NCBI GenBank assembly: GCA_015056765.1
Contig: SVFQ01000003.1
Coordinates: 28,433 to 92,432 of the forward strand
Direction of reading: 5' to 3'
Source of the DNA: Lachnospiraceae bacterium
Lineage (GTDB): Bacteria; Bacillota; Clostridia; Lachnospirales; Lachnospiraceae
DNA: 64,000 nucleotides
Numbering within the stretch: position 1 is the first letter of the stretch; each line of letters starts with the position of its first letter. This document shows, one piece after another, positions 8,524-17,633 of this stretch. Position numbers and translations under genes: made by a program. The notes under the pieces are model-generated. The model saw only the letters and a program-made list of their open reading frames with translations, ran no database searches and was not told the origin of the DNA.

Positions 8524-11313
8524 ATGGGAATTGGACCAGATAATTTAGGCGATTTCTACCCGGATTGGGTGAATGACCTAAAAGATGAAGACATTCGTCC
8601 GGAGATTCTGAAGCTCGGCAAGATGATTACAGACCGTGCAAAGATTAAACTTGGACTTCAGAAGATTACAAAATATGATCCGGAGTACTGGGCAGTAGCA
8701 AACCTTGCTCCTACTAAGGAAATTGCAGAACTTGCTATGTCCCTTGGCGGTATCAGAAAGCCAAAGACCTTCGCACAGATTAAGGAAATCACAGGACTGG
8801 ATGATCAGACTCTGACCGAGAGATTAGAGAAAGCCAGCTGGACAGGACTTTTAGAGTGGAACTATGAGAATGATGCTCACGAGAAACAGTGGGTACTTCC
8901 TATGTTCGTACCGGGTTCTGCTGAGTTCTCTAATATGAACCAGGACTTCTTAAATGAGCATCCTGAAATGGGACGTTTCTTCGAGCGTATGAGCCGTCTT
9001 CCACTGGAAGGCCTGACACACATGGTACCACCCGGAGGCGCCGGTATCGGTATGCATGTCATCCCTGTAGAGAAGGCTATCGACATGGAAAACGAAGCCA
9101 TCAACCTGGAGAAGATTTCCTATTGGCTGGATAAATACGAAGGCAAATATGCGAAATCCCCATGTTCTTGCCGTCTGTCCCGTAAGACATACGACGAAGG
9201 CTGCGCTGATGATCCTGAAGGATGGTGTATCGCAGTAGGTGATATGGCTGATTATGTAGTAGAGACCAATAAGGGTGGCGAATATATCACCAAAGAAGAA
9301 GCACTTGAAATCTTCAAACAGGCAGAGGACAATGGCTTCGTACATCAGATTACCAATATCGATGGCGAGAACAAAATCTTCGCTATCTGTAACTGTAATG
9401 TAAACGTATGCTATGCGCTTCGTACATCACAGCTTTTCAACACACCAAACATGTCCCGCTCCGCTTATGTGGCTAGAGTTACAGCAGAGAACTGCGTAGC
9501 TTGCGGTAAGTGTGTAGAGAACTGTCCTGCAGGTGCTGTTAAGCTTGGTCAGAAGCTTTGCACAGCTGACGGCGGACAGATCAAGTATCCAAAGCAGGTT
9601 CTGCCTACAGAGAAGAAGTGGTCTACCGCTGAATGGAATGACAACTATCGTGATACCAACCGTATCAACTGCTATGAGACAGGTACAGCTCCATGTAAGA
9701 CAGCCTGTCCAGCACACATCGCTATCCAGGGTTACCTGCGTATGGCTGCACAGGGACGCTATCAGGAAGCACTTGCTCTGATCAAACAGGACAACCCACT
9801 TCCGGCTATCTGTGGTCGTGTATGTAATAGAAGATGTGAAGCTGCATGTACCCGTGGTACTGTAGATGAAGCTATCGCAATCGATGAAGTAAAGAGATTC
9901 TTAGCTGAGTTAGACTTAAAGGCTGAGACCAGATATATTCCTAAGAAAGTAGTTCCTTCTCAGAAGGGTGAGTTCACAGAGAAAGTAGCCATCATCGGTT
10001 CCGGCCCTGCTGGTCTTTCCTGCGCATACTTCCTTGCACTGAAAGGCTACAAACCTACTATCTTCGAGAAGAGCAAATACCCGGGCGGTATGCTGAGATA
10101 TGGTATTCCAAGCTTCGTACTTGAGAATAATGTCATCGATGCTGAAATCGAAGTTATCAAAGCACTTGGCGTAGATATCAAGTGTGGTGTAGAAGTAGGT
10201 AAGGACGTATCCCTCGCTGAACTTCGTAACCAGGGCTACAAAGCATTCTATGTAGCTATCGGATGTCAGGGTGGTAATAAGCCTGGCGTACCCGGTGATG
10301 ATGCAATCGGTACTCAGACTGCAGTAGACTTCCTGCACGAAGTATCTGAGAATGAAAAATACGACATCAAGGGTGACCTGGTAGTCATCGGTGGTGGTAA
10401 CGTAGCTATCGACGTAGCTAGATCCGCTAGACGTGTAGGCGATGAGAAAGTCTCTATGTTCTGCTTAGAGAGCAGAGACATCATGCCTGCATCTCCTGAA
10501 GAAATCGAAATCGTAGAGGCTGAAGGCGTAGAACTGAACTGCGGCTGGGGCCCTAAAGAAGTATTAGTAGATGAGAATGGTGCAGTAAAAGGTATCGTTC
10601 TGAAGAAATGTACTCGTGTCAAAGATGAGACCGGCAGATTTGCTCCTCAGTACGATGAAAATGACACCATCACTGTAGAGTGTAAGCATGTCATCTTCTC
10701 CGTAGGTCAGAGAAGCGTATACGGCGACCTGTTCAAAGACTCTAAGGTTGTCATCGAGCGTGGCCCTAAAGCAGACGCTTTGACATACCAGACAGACGAA
10801 CCGGACATCTTTGTAGGTGGTGATATGTACACCGGACCTAGATTTGCTATCGATGCTATCGCAGCAGGTCGTGAAGGTGCTATCTCTATCCACAGATTTG
10901 TACAGCCACACAGCTCCCTGACTATCGGACGTAACCGCCGTGACTTCATCGAACTGGATAAAGAAAATATCAAGATCGGTGATTATGATCACAGCCCACG
11001 TCAGATCCCTGGCGTATCCAAGACTACAGTAGACGGCGAGCTTACTTTCCGTGATAAGACTGTAGAGCTGACAGAAGAGCAGATCAAGACTGAGACAGCT
11101 AGATGCCTCAAGTGCGGTGCTTCCATCGTAGATGAGAATAAATGTATCGGTTGTGGCGTATGTACCACCAAGTGTGAATTCGACGCTATCAAACTTTACA
11201 GAGAGCGTCCTGAGTGCTCTAAGATGACTCCTTCCGAACACAAGCTGAGATACGTGCTGCCAAACGGCTTAAAACAGCGTATCAAAGTTACCTTCAAGGG
11301 CAAAAGAGACTAG
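8524..11313 (+). CDS. Multi-domain Fe-S/FAD NAD(P)H oxidoreductase (GltD/NfnL-like core)
   Basis: 929 residues in several modules. Residues 1-120 look helical with a winged-helix-like segment. Next is a Cys-rich region (CSCRLSRKTYDEGC, then CNCNVNVC) and a 4Fe-4S motif CVACGKCVENCP at about 330. From about 385 comes a glutamate-synthase-small-subunit-like unit: CKTACPAHIAIQGYL and ICGRVCNRRCEAACTRG for Fe-S clusters, the FAD Rossmann motif IIGSGPAGLSCAYF and a second nucleotide site VVIGGGNVAIDVARSARR. A C-terminal ferredoxin motif (CIGCGVCTTKCEFDAI) ends it. It should move electrons between NAD(P)H and ferredoxin-like carriers; no large-subunit partner is adjacent. The codon use is strongly biased, as in highly expressed genes. 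Confidence 0.85.
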   Translation: MGIGPDNLGDFYPDWVNDLKDEDIRPEILKLGKMITDRAKIKLGLQKITKYDPEYWAVANLAPTKEIAELAMSLGGIRKPKTFAQIKEITGLDDQTLTERLEKASWTGLLEWNYENDAHEKQWVLPMFVPGSAEFSNMNQDFLNEHPEMGRFFERMSRLPLEGLTHMVPPGGAGIGMHVIPVEKAIDMENEAINLEKISYWLDKYEGKYAKSPCSCRLSRKTYDEGCADDPEGWCIAVGDMADYVVETNKGGEYITKEEALEIFKQAEDNGFVHQITNIDGENKIFAICNCNVNVCYALRTSQLFNTPNMSRSAYVARVTAENCVACGKCVENCPAGAVKLGQKLCTADGGQIKYPKQVLPTEKKWSTAEWNDNYRDTNRINCYETGTAPCKTACPAHIAIQGYLRMAAQGRYQEALALIKQDNPLPAICGRVCNRRCEAACTRGTVDEAIAIDEVKRFLAELDLKAETRYIPKKVVPSQKGEFTEKVAIIGSGPAGLSCAYFLALKGYKPTIFEKSKYPGGMLRYGIPSFVLENNVIDAEIEVIKALGVDIKCGVEVGKDVSLAELRNQGYKAFYVAIGCQGGNKPGVPGDDAIGTQTAVDFLHEVSENEKYDIKGDLVVIGGGNVAIDVARSARRVGDEKVSMFCLESRDIMPASPEEIEIVEAEGVELNCGWGPKEVLVDENGAVKGIVLKKCTRVKDETGRFAPQYDENDTITVECKHVIFSVGQRSVYGDLFKDSKVVIERGPKADALTYQTDEPDIFVGGDMYTGPRFAIDAIAAGREGAISIHRFVQPHSSLTIGRNRRDFIELDKENIKIGDYDHSPRQIPGVSKTTVDGELTFRDKTVELTEEQIKTETARCLKCGASIVDENKCIGCGVCTTKCEFDAIKLYRERPECSKMTPSEHKLRYVLPNGLKQRIKVTFKGKRD

Positions 11314-11339
11314 TCTCTCAAGAATAAGGACAAACAGAA

Positions 11340-11684
11340 ATGCATGAATTAGGCGTAGTGTATCACATCGTCAAACAATTAAACGAAGTGGCCGAAGAGA
11401 ATTCGCTGACCAAGATTGCAGGTGTGACCCTGCAGCTTGGCGAAGTATCCACCGTAATTCCATCTTATCTGGAGGACTGCTGGAAGTGGTCCTCCGATAA
11501 GTCAGACTTACTTCGTGGTGCGAAGCTCACCATCGAAAGAATCCCGGCCATCACTTACTGTGAGGATTGCCAGCAGACCTATTCTACTGTACAATATGCA
11601 AAGAAGTGCCCTCACTGCGGAAGTGAGAATACTTACTTGCAGCAGGGCAACGAATTCATGATTAAGGAAATCGAGGCTTGCTAG
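11340..11684 (+). CDS. hypA: Hydrogenase nickel-insertion protein HypA
   Basis: 114 residues, full length for HypA. The N-terminal Met-His-Glu supplies the nickel ligand His2, and the zinc site is the pair CEDC and CPHC (about residues 74-96). HypA delivers nickel to [NiFe]-hydrogenase or urease maturation machinery. No hydrogenase structural genes or other hyp genes are in the window, so it is an orphan here, co-oriented 26 bp behind the big Fe-S oxidoreductase. It could serve a hydrogenase elsewhere, or mark this operon as part of hydrogen/redox metabolism. Confidence 0.92.
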   Translation: MHELGVVYHIVKQLNEVAEENSLTKIAGVTLQLGEVSTVIPSYLEDCWKWSSDKSDLLRGAKLTIERIPAITYCEDCQQTYSTVQYAKKCPHCGSENTYLQQGNEFMIKEIEAC

Positions 11685-11686
11685 TA

Positions 11687-12343
11687 ATGATCAAAGCAGT
11701 AGTATTCGACATGGACGGAACCATCCTCAATACCCTTGAGGATCTGAAAGATTCAGTCAATGCCATAATGAAACAATATGATTTCCCCGAGCATACCCTC
11801 GGGGAAATTCGTTCTTATGTAGGAAATGGTAGTCACAAACTTATCGAGAGATCTGTGCCTGCGGGTACAGATGCAGATACCATTGAACGCGTACATGATG
11901 CCTACGTGCCCTATTATCAGGCGCATTGTGCCATCAAGACCAGACCCTACGATGGAATCGTAGAGCTGTTACAGCGACTAAGAGCAGCTGGCATCAAAAC
12001 CGCTGTAGTGTCTAACAAGGGCGACGGTGCAGTCAAAGACCTGTGTAAACTCCACTTTCCGGGACTTTTCGACGCAGAAGTAGGTGCTCGTGAAGGCCTG
12101 GCAGTGAAACCAGCCAGAGACCTGGTAGATATCGCACTGAAGGAACTGGATGTCCCTCGTGACGAAGTCGTTTACGTCGGTGATTCCGAGGTGGACTTCC
12201 AGACAGCTCAGAATTCTGAACTACAGTGCATCAATGTACTGTGGGGCTTTAGAGACAAAGATTTCTTAGAGTCTAAGGGAGCAAAGGTTTTCGCTGAAAC
12301 AGCGGAAGAGTTAGAACAAAAGATTCTGGGAGGTCTACTATGA
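11687..12343 (+). CDS. HAD-family phosphatase (phosphoglycolate phosphatase-like)
   Basis: 218 residues from the ATG at 11687 (GAGG 10 bp upstream, inside the hypA end); an upstream TTG in frame is less likely. HAD motifs are in order: FDMDGTILNT near residue 10 (nucleophile Asp), VVSNKGDG in the middle, the catalytic Lys segment AVKPARD, and VGDSEVDF near 165. Cap position and length match Gph-type enzymes that dephosphorylate small phosphometabolites; the true substrate is not readable. It starts 2 bp after hypA and overlaps the next gene by ATGA, so translation is likely coupled. Confidence 0.88.
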   Translation: MIKAVVFDMDGTILNTLEDLKDSVNAIMKQYDFPEHTLGEIRSYVGNGSHKLIERSVPAGTDADTIERVHDAYVPYYQAHCAIKTRPYDGIVELLQRLRAAGIKTAVVSNKGDGAVKDLCKLHFPGLFDAEVGAREGLAVKPARDLVDIALKELDVPRDEVVYVGDSEVDFQTAQNSELQCINVLWGFRDKDFLESKGAKVFAETAEELEQKILGGLL

Positions 12344-12567
12344 ATTCAATTTTAATCAAAGATACTACAAGAGAAGAACGAGAGAAAATCGTGGCAGATT
12401 CCCTGGGAATCACCAGCGGCTCCTGCGATGGCTGCATGTCCGGATTAGCTGAGATGTATCAGGACTACATCGACGGGAAAAAAGAAATCCGCGAAATCAA
12501 TATGGCTTTTCAGGCACATTATGAATCCGGGGAAGATGTACCGGAAGGCAAAATGAGACCGTGCTAG
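12340..12567 (+). CDS. Small conserved-looking protein of unknown function
   Basis: 75 residues, starting with ATGA overlap on the HAD stop codon, so coupled translation is likely. It is charged and mostly helical, with a CDGC pair (CDGCMSGLAEMYQDYIDG) and a C-terminal Cys. No TM segment or known enzyme motif is visible. I do not recognise a characterised domain. The terminator at 12607 closes the operon. Confidence 0.75.
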   Translation: MNSILIKDTTREEREKIVADSLGITSGSCDGCMSGLAEMYQDYIDGKKEIREINMAFQAHYESGEDVPEGKMRPC

Positions 12568-12606
12568 AACACAGGATGACCAAGAAGAATTAAGACAAAA
12601 AACAAT

Positions 12607-12634
12607 AAGGCGAGAGCAGAAGCTCTCGCCTTTT
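12607..12634. terminator. Terminator between convergent operons
   Basis: Stem AAGGCGAGAGC / GCTCTCGCCTT with loop AGAA, followed by T4. It is nearly symmetric, so it can serve the minus-strand chemoreceptor gene as well. Confidence 0.88.
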
Positions 12635-12673
12635 AACATATGCAAGCGGACAGTGTCCAACTTGCATGATGAT

Positions 12674-13645
12674 TTAATTTTCGCCTTTTGCAATCTTATC
12701 AATAAGAGGTGAAATCTGCTCTAAGATATTATTCATGTCTTCGAACATGTAACCCTTCTTGGTGAGTTTATTCTTCAAATCTTTGACATTGGTAGCCACA
12801 TCATTGAAGTACTCTTTGGAATCATCGATATTAGTGGATACATTATCGATTTCCTGATCGCAACGCTGGATTACGGCAGTCATTTGCTGGCCTTCGTCAC
12901 GGACACTATCCGCTACTTCACGGATGGAATTGATGACTTCTTCTGTCTCCTGGATGCGCTCGTGGGACTGGTCGATGGCAGTTCTGGTGTCTTCCAAAGA
13001 AGCAATCAGACGATTGTTATTCTCCAGAAGCTCTGCCATACCGGTGGCGATTTCTGTTACCAGAGACTTGATCTCCTGGGAGAGAGAATTGACTTCGGTA
13101 GCTACGACTGCGAAACCTTTACCTGCTTCACCGGCTCTGGCTGCCTCGATAGAAGCATTTAGCGCCAGGAGGTTGGTCTGGTTTGCAAAGTTATTGATCT
13201 GATTGACTTTATCTCTGATTTCATCGAAGCTCTTCTGGAACTCATCGAAAGTATCCTGCATGATATTGATGGTATCGGATACGGAGTTAGAGCTTTCATC
13301 TACTTTCTGCATGCCGGCATTGGAAGCATCCGCTGTTTGCATCAGGTTTTTGATGATGCTTTCGAAATGATCGGTGACATCACGGATGGAGCTGAATTCC
13401 TGTTGGAAATTATCTACGCTACCGATGATATTGCCGTATTTCTGCTGTACCAGGTCAAAGGAATCCTCGATGGTCTCGATACCCTTAATGGTGACAGCCT
13501 CTTCGGACTGCAATTTATTCTTCTGCTCGATGGCAAAACGGCCTACTTCGTGAAGCGGTGCCAGCTCCTGAGCCAGATTCTTAGGTTCTTTTCTTTTAAC
13601 AGGCGCTACCTCTTCCTGCTGAACTGGTTTTTTGTTCCAAAACAT
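12674..13645 (-). CDS. Soluble methyl-accepting chemotaxis protein
   Basis: 323 residues with no membrane segment, so a cytoplasmic chemoreceptor. Residues 30-320 form a long coiled coil with the conserved hairpin tip INNFANQTNLLALNASIEAA RAGEAGKGFAVVA (near 150-185), which binds CheA/CheW. The N-terminal 35 residues are short and basic/acidic without a sensor domain. Sensing is probably provided by the FIST protein encoded 18 bp upstream and translated from the same message. Confidence 0.92.
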   Translation of the reverse strand: MFWNKKPVQQEEVAPVKRKEPKNLAQELAPLHEVGRFAIEQKNKLQSEEAVTIKGIETIEDSFDLVQQKYGNIIGSVDNFQQEFSSIRDVTDHFESIIKNLMQTADASNAGMQKVDESSNSVSDTINIMQDTFDEFQKSFDEIRDKVNQINNFANQTNLLALNASIEAARAGEAGKGFAVVATEVNSLSQEIKSLVTEIATGMAELLENNNRLIASLEDTRTAIDQSHERIQETEEVINSIREVADSVRDEGQQMTAVIQRCDQEIDNVSTNIDDSKEYFNDVATNVKDLKNKLTKKGYMFEDMNNILEQISPLIDKIAKGEN

Positions 13646-13663
13646 AGTATTCCCCTCCCGGTT

Positions 13664-14758
13664 TTATTCAAAGACTGCACAAACCATGGTCTGATTTACG
13701 TGCTGCTTTTTGTACTGTTCGCCACCACCGACTACGCCTACGTGATTACCCAGCTGAGCCATATCGCCCAGGAAAGTCTTCAGGTAGTGCTCCTGTGTGA
13801 AGAACAAGTGTCTATAGATGCAATTCACGGAGAAGATAAAGGAAATCCGAGGATTTTCTGCTTTGATTTTCTTACGTGTATTTGCATTGATTTCTTTATA
13901 ATCCAGAAGCTCCAGGAAGCAAACGGTATCGTTCTCGTATACTTTCTTGTAATTGAGAAGACCGCCACCTGGTGTCACTTCGTACTGGGAGATGATGTAG
14001 GTGTCGTCTCCTACGATACGGCCCAGCGGATGCTTAAATACGCTGTCTACGATGGCATTTCGAGGGATGCCCAAATCGGCAGTGTACACATCAGAAGCAG
14101 CTCTATTGTCCAATGAGATTAGCTCTTTGGTAGCAAGATTTACTTTAGTAGCCACATGGGTTTTGGCATCTTCCGGAACAGCATAGATATTTTCGGAGTA
14201 GGTGCGAATCTTACCGGAGGTATTTTTTACCAGCATCCACGCACAGGCATCCTTATACAGTACACCGTCTACACAGACCACGCTGTCCTGACCGCTTGGG
14301 GTGCCAAAGACGGTTCCGCCAAGTACCGGTACGGCAGCTTTCTCTAAAGCCACATTCATAGAGGTGACGAGACGCTCTTCATCATTGGTACAGTACTCCA
14401 GACAGACCGTGTCGCTCTGGCCCGGTCTCACGTCTGCTACAGCCTGCTCCAGATCCATGATGTCATAGAGTGGTGCGGAAGATAAGTAACGCAAAACACC
14501 TGCTTTTACCATAGCTCCGGACTCGAAGGCTACGATGATCAAAACCTGGTCGGTGGCTTCAGATCCATAATAGGATGTGGCGCCGGTGCCGATGATTGGT
14601 GTATTTGGAAATTGCTTGGATAATAATTTAGATACTTCTTTAATTTGATTAAAAGGTGATTGAAAAAACATTCCGGCTGGGGTACTCATTCCAGCGGTCG
14701 CTTCTTTGACAGCACTTGCTGCGTCACTATTTAGTGACTTGCCTACTTTAACCTGCAC
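13664..14758 (-). CDS. FIST-domain sensor protein
   Basis: 364 residues with the FIST_N and FIST_C arrangement: an N-terminal region with IIGTGATSYYG, then VLGGTVFG and a C-terminal region with VVGGGEQYKKQHVNQT. FIST domains are found next to signalling modules and are thought to bind small ligands such as amino acids; that ligand assignment is family knowledge, not seen here. There is no signal peptide or membrane segment. It is the first gene of a minus-strand pair with the chemoreceptor. Start ATG at 14756-14758 has AGGAGG-like sequence just upstream. Confidence 0.88.
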   Translation of the reverse strand: MQVKVGKSLNSDAASAVKEATAGMSTPAGMFFQSPFNQIKEVSKLLSKQFPNTPIIGTGATSYYGSEATDQVLIIVAFESGAMVKAGVLRYLSSAPLYDIMDLEQAVADVRPGQSDTVCLEYCTNDEERLVTSMNVALEKAAVPVLGGTVFGTPSGQDSVVCVDGVLYKDACAWMLVKNTSGKIRTYSENIYAVPEDAKTHVATKVNLATKELISLDNRAASDVYTADLGIPRNAIVDSVFKHPLGRIVGDDTYIISQYEVTPGGGLLNYKKVYENDTVCFLELLDYKEINANTRKKIKAENPRISFIFSVNCIYRHLFFTQEHYLKTFLGDMAQLGNHVGVVGGGEQYKKQHVNQTMVCAVFE

Positions 14759-14897
14759 GATAATTCCTCCTTAAACACAAAACGATTGGCGTACAAATCT
14801 GCACAATCCTGTATTCATTGTAACATGCAGAATACGGGGACTTTCCGACCTGAAAATTAAGAATTTATAAAGTTTTTCTAATGCAAAAGAGCGGGCC

Positions 14898-15650
14898 CTA
14901 TAGGCTCGCTCTATATTCGGTGGGAGAAATCCCAAAGGTTTGCTTGAAAGACTTACTAAAGTGGAAGGGATCATTGTACCCTACACTGGAAGCCACCTGC
15001 TGAATGGTGAGAGATTTATCGTCCAGCAGCTGCTTTGCAAAGGTCATGCGGTAGTTGCGGATGAACTTAGAAGGTGTGGTCTGCTCGTATTTGTTGAAAA
15101 TCTTCGTCAGGTAGGACGAAGAGAAGCCCAGGTGCAGGGCGATGGAATTTAAATCCAGGTCAGAAGAGTAGTGCTTCTGGATGTAGTCCTTTACCATGGC
15201 CACGATTTCCTCCGGCGTAAAGCTCCCTTCCGCATCCTCCTCGGAGCGGACAGACTCGGTGATTTCTTGCATGGATAGCTCGATTTTCTTTAAGACTTTG
15301 CGAAGCTCTGCGTTATTTAAGGGCTTTAGGAGATAGTCCTCCACCCCATAGTGCAGTGCCTCTCTGGCATAGTCAAATTCTGCAAAGCCTGTGAGAATCA
15401 CAATCTTTACCTGGCTCATGGACTTGTGGATTTCTGCGGCCAGCTCAAGGCCAGTCATCACCGGCATAGAAATATCCGTGAAGACCACAGTGGGCGGCTG
15501 CTCCTTGATGGCGGCAAGGGCGTCTTCTCCATTGGAATAGATGCCCACCACCTTGAAGGAAGGATTCTCCGACTCGATGTGCTTTGCGATATTCTTGGCG
15601 ATTAAGTTCTCGTCTTCCGCGATGATGACGCGGTACTTTTTCTCACTCAT
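14898..15650 (-). CDS. Response regulator, AraC-type (YesN-like)
   Basis: 250 residues: a receiver domain (acidic pocket Glu/Asp at 12-13, phospho-acceptor Asp59, Lys in YLLKPL near 109) and an AraC DNA-binding domain (155-250) with two helix-turn-helix units and GYNDPFHFSKSFKQTFGISP. It pairs with the histidine kinase encoded just upstream (17 bp gap). The likely target is the divergent sugar-ABC/GH31 operon starting at 17634. Confidence 0.93.
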   Translation of the reverse strand: MSEKKYRVIIAEDENLIAKNIAKHIESENPSFKVVGIYSNGEDALAAIKEQPPTVVFTDISMPVMTGLELAAEIHKSMSQVKIVILTGFAEFDYAREALHYGVEDYLLKPLNNAELRKVLKKIELSMQEITESVRSEEDAEGSFTPEEIVAMVKDYIQKHYSSDLDLNSIALHLGFSSSYLTKIFNKYEQTTPSKFIRNYRMTFAKQLLDDKSLTIQQVASSVGYNDPFHFSKSFKQTFGISPTEYRASL

Positions 15651-15667
15651 AACCCCATTACCCCTTG

Positions 15668-17518
15668 TTAGCTTCTAAGCTCTCCACCGATGGTAACCAG
15701 CGCTCCGCCGGTAGCCTGATTGCTGACGCGGAAGATGTGCTGGCCCTTGTAGAGGGTCTTGAACCTGATATAGATATTCATCAGCCCCATGCCGTTAATC
15801 TCCAGGCTTGGAAGCATATCTGTCTGATTGATGTAGTCGATTTTCTCATTGATGGCGGATAGGTCTTCTTCGGAGAAGCCTTTGCCATTATCCCGGATGT
15901 GAATCTCCCAGTAGGTATCCGTCAGGGTGCCCTCGATGGAGACCTTCCAAGGTGCTTTCACGCTCTTGGTAGAGTATTTGATGGAGTTCTCCACCAGAAG
16001 CTGCAGACACAGCTTGGGAATCTGTAAGTCCATCATTTCCTCCGGAATCCGGATATCGTAGAGTAGGTCATCCCCGTAGCGCATCTTCATGCACTCTAAG
16101 TAGTCTCCGGCGATGTCCATATCCTCCCGAATGGATACCAGTGGCTCCTTATCCGAAGAGATGTACCGCAGGATGCGGGAGATGGCCTGACACATGGTGA
16201 TGACCTCCTGATTCATCCCCTCGTCTGCCATAGCAGAGATGGTAGCCAGAGAATTGTACAGAAAGTGTGGATTCATTTGGGATTGCAGCGCCAGAATCTG
16301 GGACTGCAGTCTCTGATTATTCAGGACGATTTCTCGATTCATGGAGGCCTTGGCCCTATCGTGCATCTCCACTACCGCCGCATACAGGGTGTCCAGTTCG
16401 ATGATGTCCGTATCGATTGCCGGCAGGGTATCATGGAGGATACCGTCCTCCTCCTTATGCAGGGCTGCGATGCCGGAGTACATCTTCATGACCGGGGTGG
16501 TGATGATCCTGGAAATCACATAGGACAGCAGCAGGATAAAGAGGATGAAAATCAAAAAGATAATCACATTCGCCTTGATGAAATCATACACCGGACGATA
16601 CAGGTCGTGATTATTGATGGCGATGATGGTGGTGAAGCCGGAGTAGGAGGATACATGTACAAAAAGGTGAGTATCCTTCTCATAGGACACGTGGACAGGA
16701 GTATCCCTGGGGGTGTCCTCGTTTATAGGCTTTGCTAGTAAGTACGCGTGGGCATAGGCATCCTCAGCGGAATTGTAGATGCAGTTGCCGGCCATATCGT
16801 AGATGTAGATTTTCTCATGATAGAGACCGGTGTCGATATTTTTAATCTTCCTGATGAGGGAAGAAATGGAGTGCTTCACTTCGATGATGCCCTGAGGCTT
16901 ATAAAAGGTGGAAAGATACTTGGAACAAACGGTGAGGAAATTGGATCCCTCCTGATAAGAGTAGTACTTGGAGAGACGCTCATCCTGACCGCAGAAGACA
17001 TAGTGATTGCTGTCACTGGAAAGGAAATCCTGATACCAGGGCATATCCCGGACAGAATCGCTGGAATTGGTATTATCCAGGCCCACACCTACGTAGCCTC
17101 GGTCCAGAGAGTAGAGATAGATCTGGTCTACCGGTCTGGAGGGTCCCATGATGGCGGTAAGTAGGTCGGTAAGGACCTTGATATTCTGAAGCTGTGAATA
17201 GCTGTCGCCGGTATCTGCTGCGGGCTTATTCAGATAGGTGAGGAAATGCTCCTTCACCAAATTGGAATAGGCCACGTTTTGCATGACGGTATTCACATTT
17301 TTGATTTCTTCATCGGTGAAAGCAGAAGCGGTGATGGTGTCTCTGCTGACAGTATCGAAGGCCTGGGTGGTGATTTTCTTCGACTCGGATAAAATGAAAT
17401 AGCTGATGTACGTCAGAAAGACCAACGTAATCAGCAGAAAGAATATCAATGTTAATGATGTCTGTACACTTTTCTTGCTACCCCTTAGCATAGGCCCCAC
17501 CCGGTTAAAAAATGACAT
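15668..17518 (-). CDS. Sensor histidine kinase, YesM-like
   Basis: 616 residues from the ATG at 17518. The reading frame stays open upstream to 17812, but that stretch overlaps the divergent lipoprotein gene and encodes low-complexity Ala/Gly/Ser sequence, so I reject the longer form. TM helices are at about 22-45 and 290-312, flanking a dCache-like extracellular sensor. Then come a HAMP-like linker, the phospho-acceptor motif QMNPHFLYNSL and an ATPase domain with ENSIKYST (N box) and RDNGKGFS (G1). It senses an extracellular sugar or its binding protein. It is divergent from the ABC operon. Confidence 0.92.
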   Translation of the reverse strand: MSFFNRVGPMLRGSKKSVQTSLTLIFFLLITLVFLTYISYFILSESKKITTQAFDTVSRDTITASAFTDEEIKNVNTVMQNVAYSNLVKEHFLTYLNKPAADTGDSYSQLQNIKVLTDLLTAIMGPSRPVDQIYLYSLDRGYVGVGLDNTNSSDSVRDMPWYQDFLSSDSNHYVFCGQDERLSKYYSYQEGSNFLTVCSKYLSTFYKPQGIIEVKHSISSLIRKIKNIDTGLYHEKIYIYDMAGNCIYNSAEDAYAHAYLLAKPINEDTPRDTPVHVSYEKDTHLFVHVSSYSGFTTIIAINNHDLYRPVYDFIKANVIIFLIFILFILLLSYVISRIITTPVMKMYSGIAALHKEEDGILHDTLPAIDTDIIELDTLYAAVVEMHDRAKASMNREIVLNNQRLQSQILALQSQMNPHFLYNSLATISAMADEGMNQEVITMCQAISRILRYISSDKEPLVSIREDMDIAGDYLECMKMRYGDDLLYDIRIPEEMMDLQIPKLCLQLLVENSIKYSTKSVKAPWKVSIEGTLTDTYWEIHIRDNGKGFSEEDLSAINEKIDYINQTDMLPSLEINGMGLMNIYIRFKTLYKGQHIFRVSNQATGGALVTIGGELRS

Positions 17519-17578
17519 GTCCCATTCCGCTTTTTTCCATTCGGAAAAGCGGTTTGTTGATTTATGATAATCATACAA

Positions 17579-17590
17579 ACAATCGATTGT
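17579..17590. promoter_or_regulatory. 12-bp palindrome in the divergent control region
   Basis: ACAATCGATTGT is a perfect palindrome between the kinase start (17518, minus) and the substrate-binding protein start (17634, plus), 44 bp upstream of the latter. It is a candidate operator for the locus, not confirmed. Confidence 0.4.
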
Positions 17591-17633
17591 CAATCTTTGT
17601 AACTTTTGTACAGCAAAAAAAGAGAGGGTAAAA

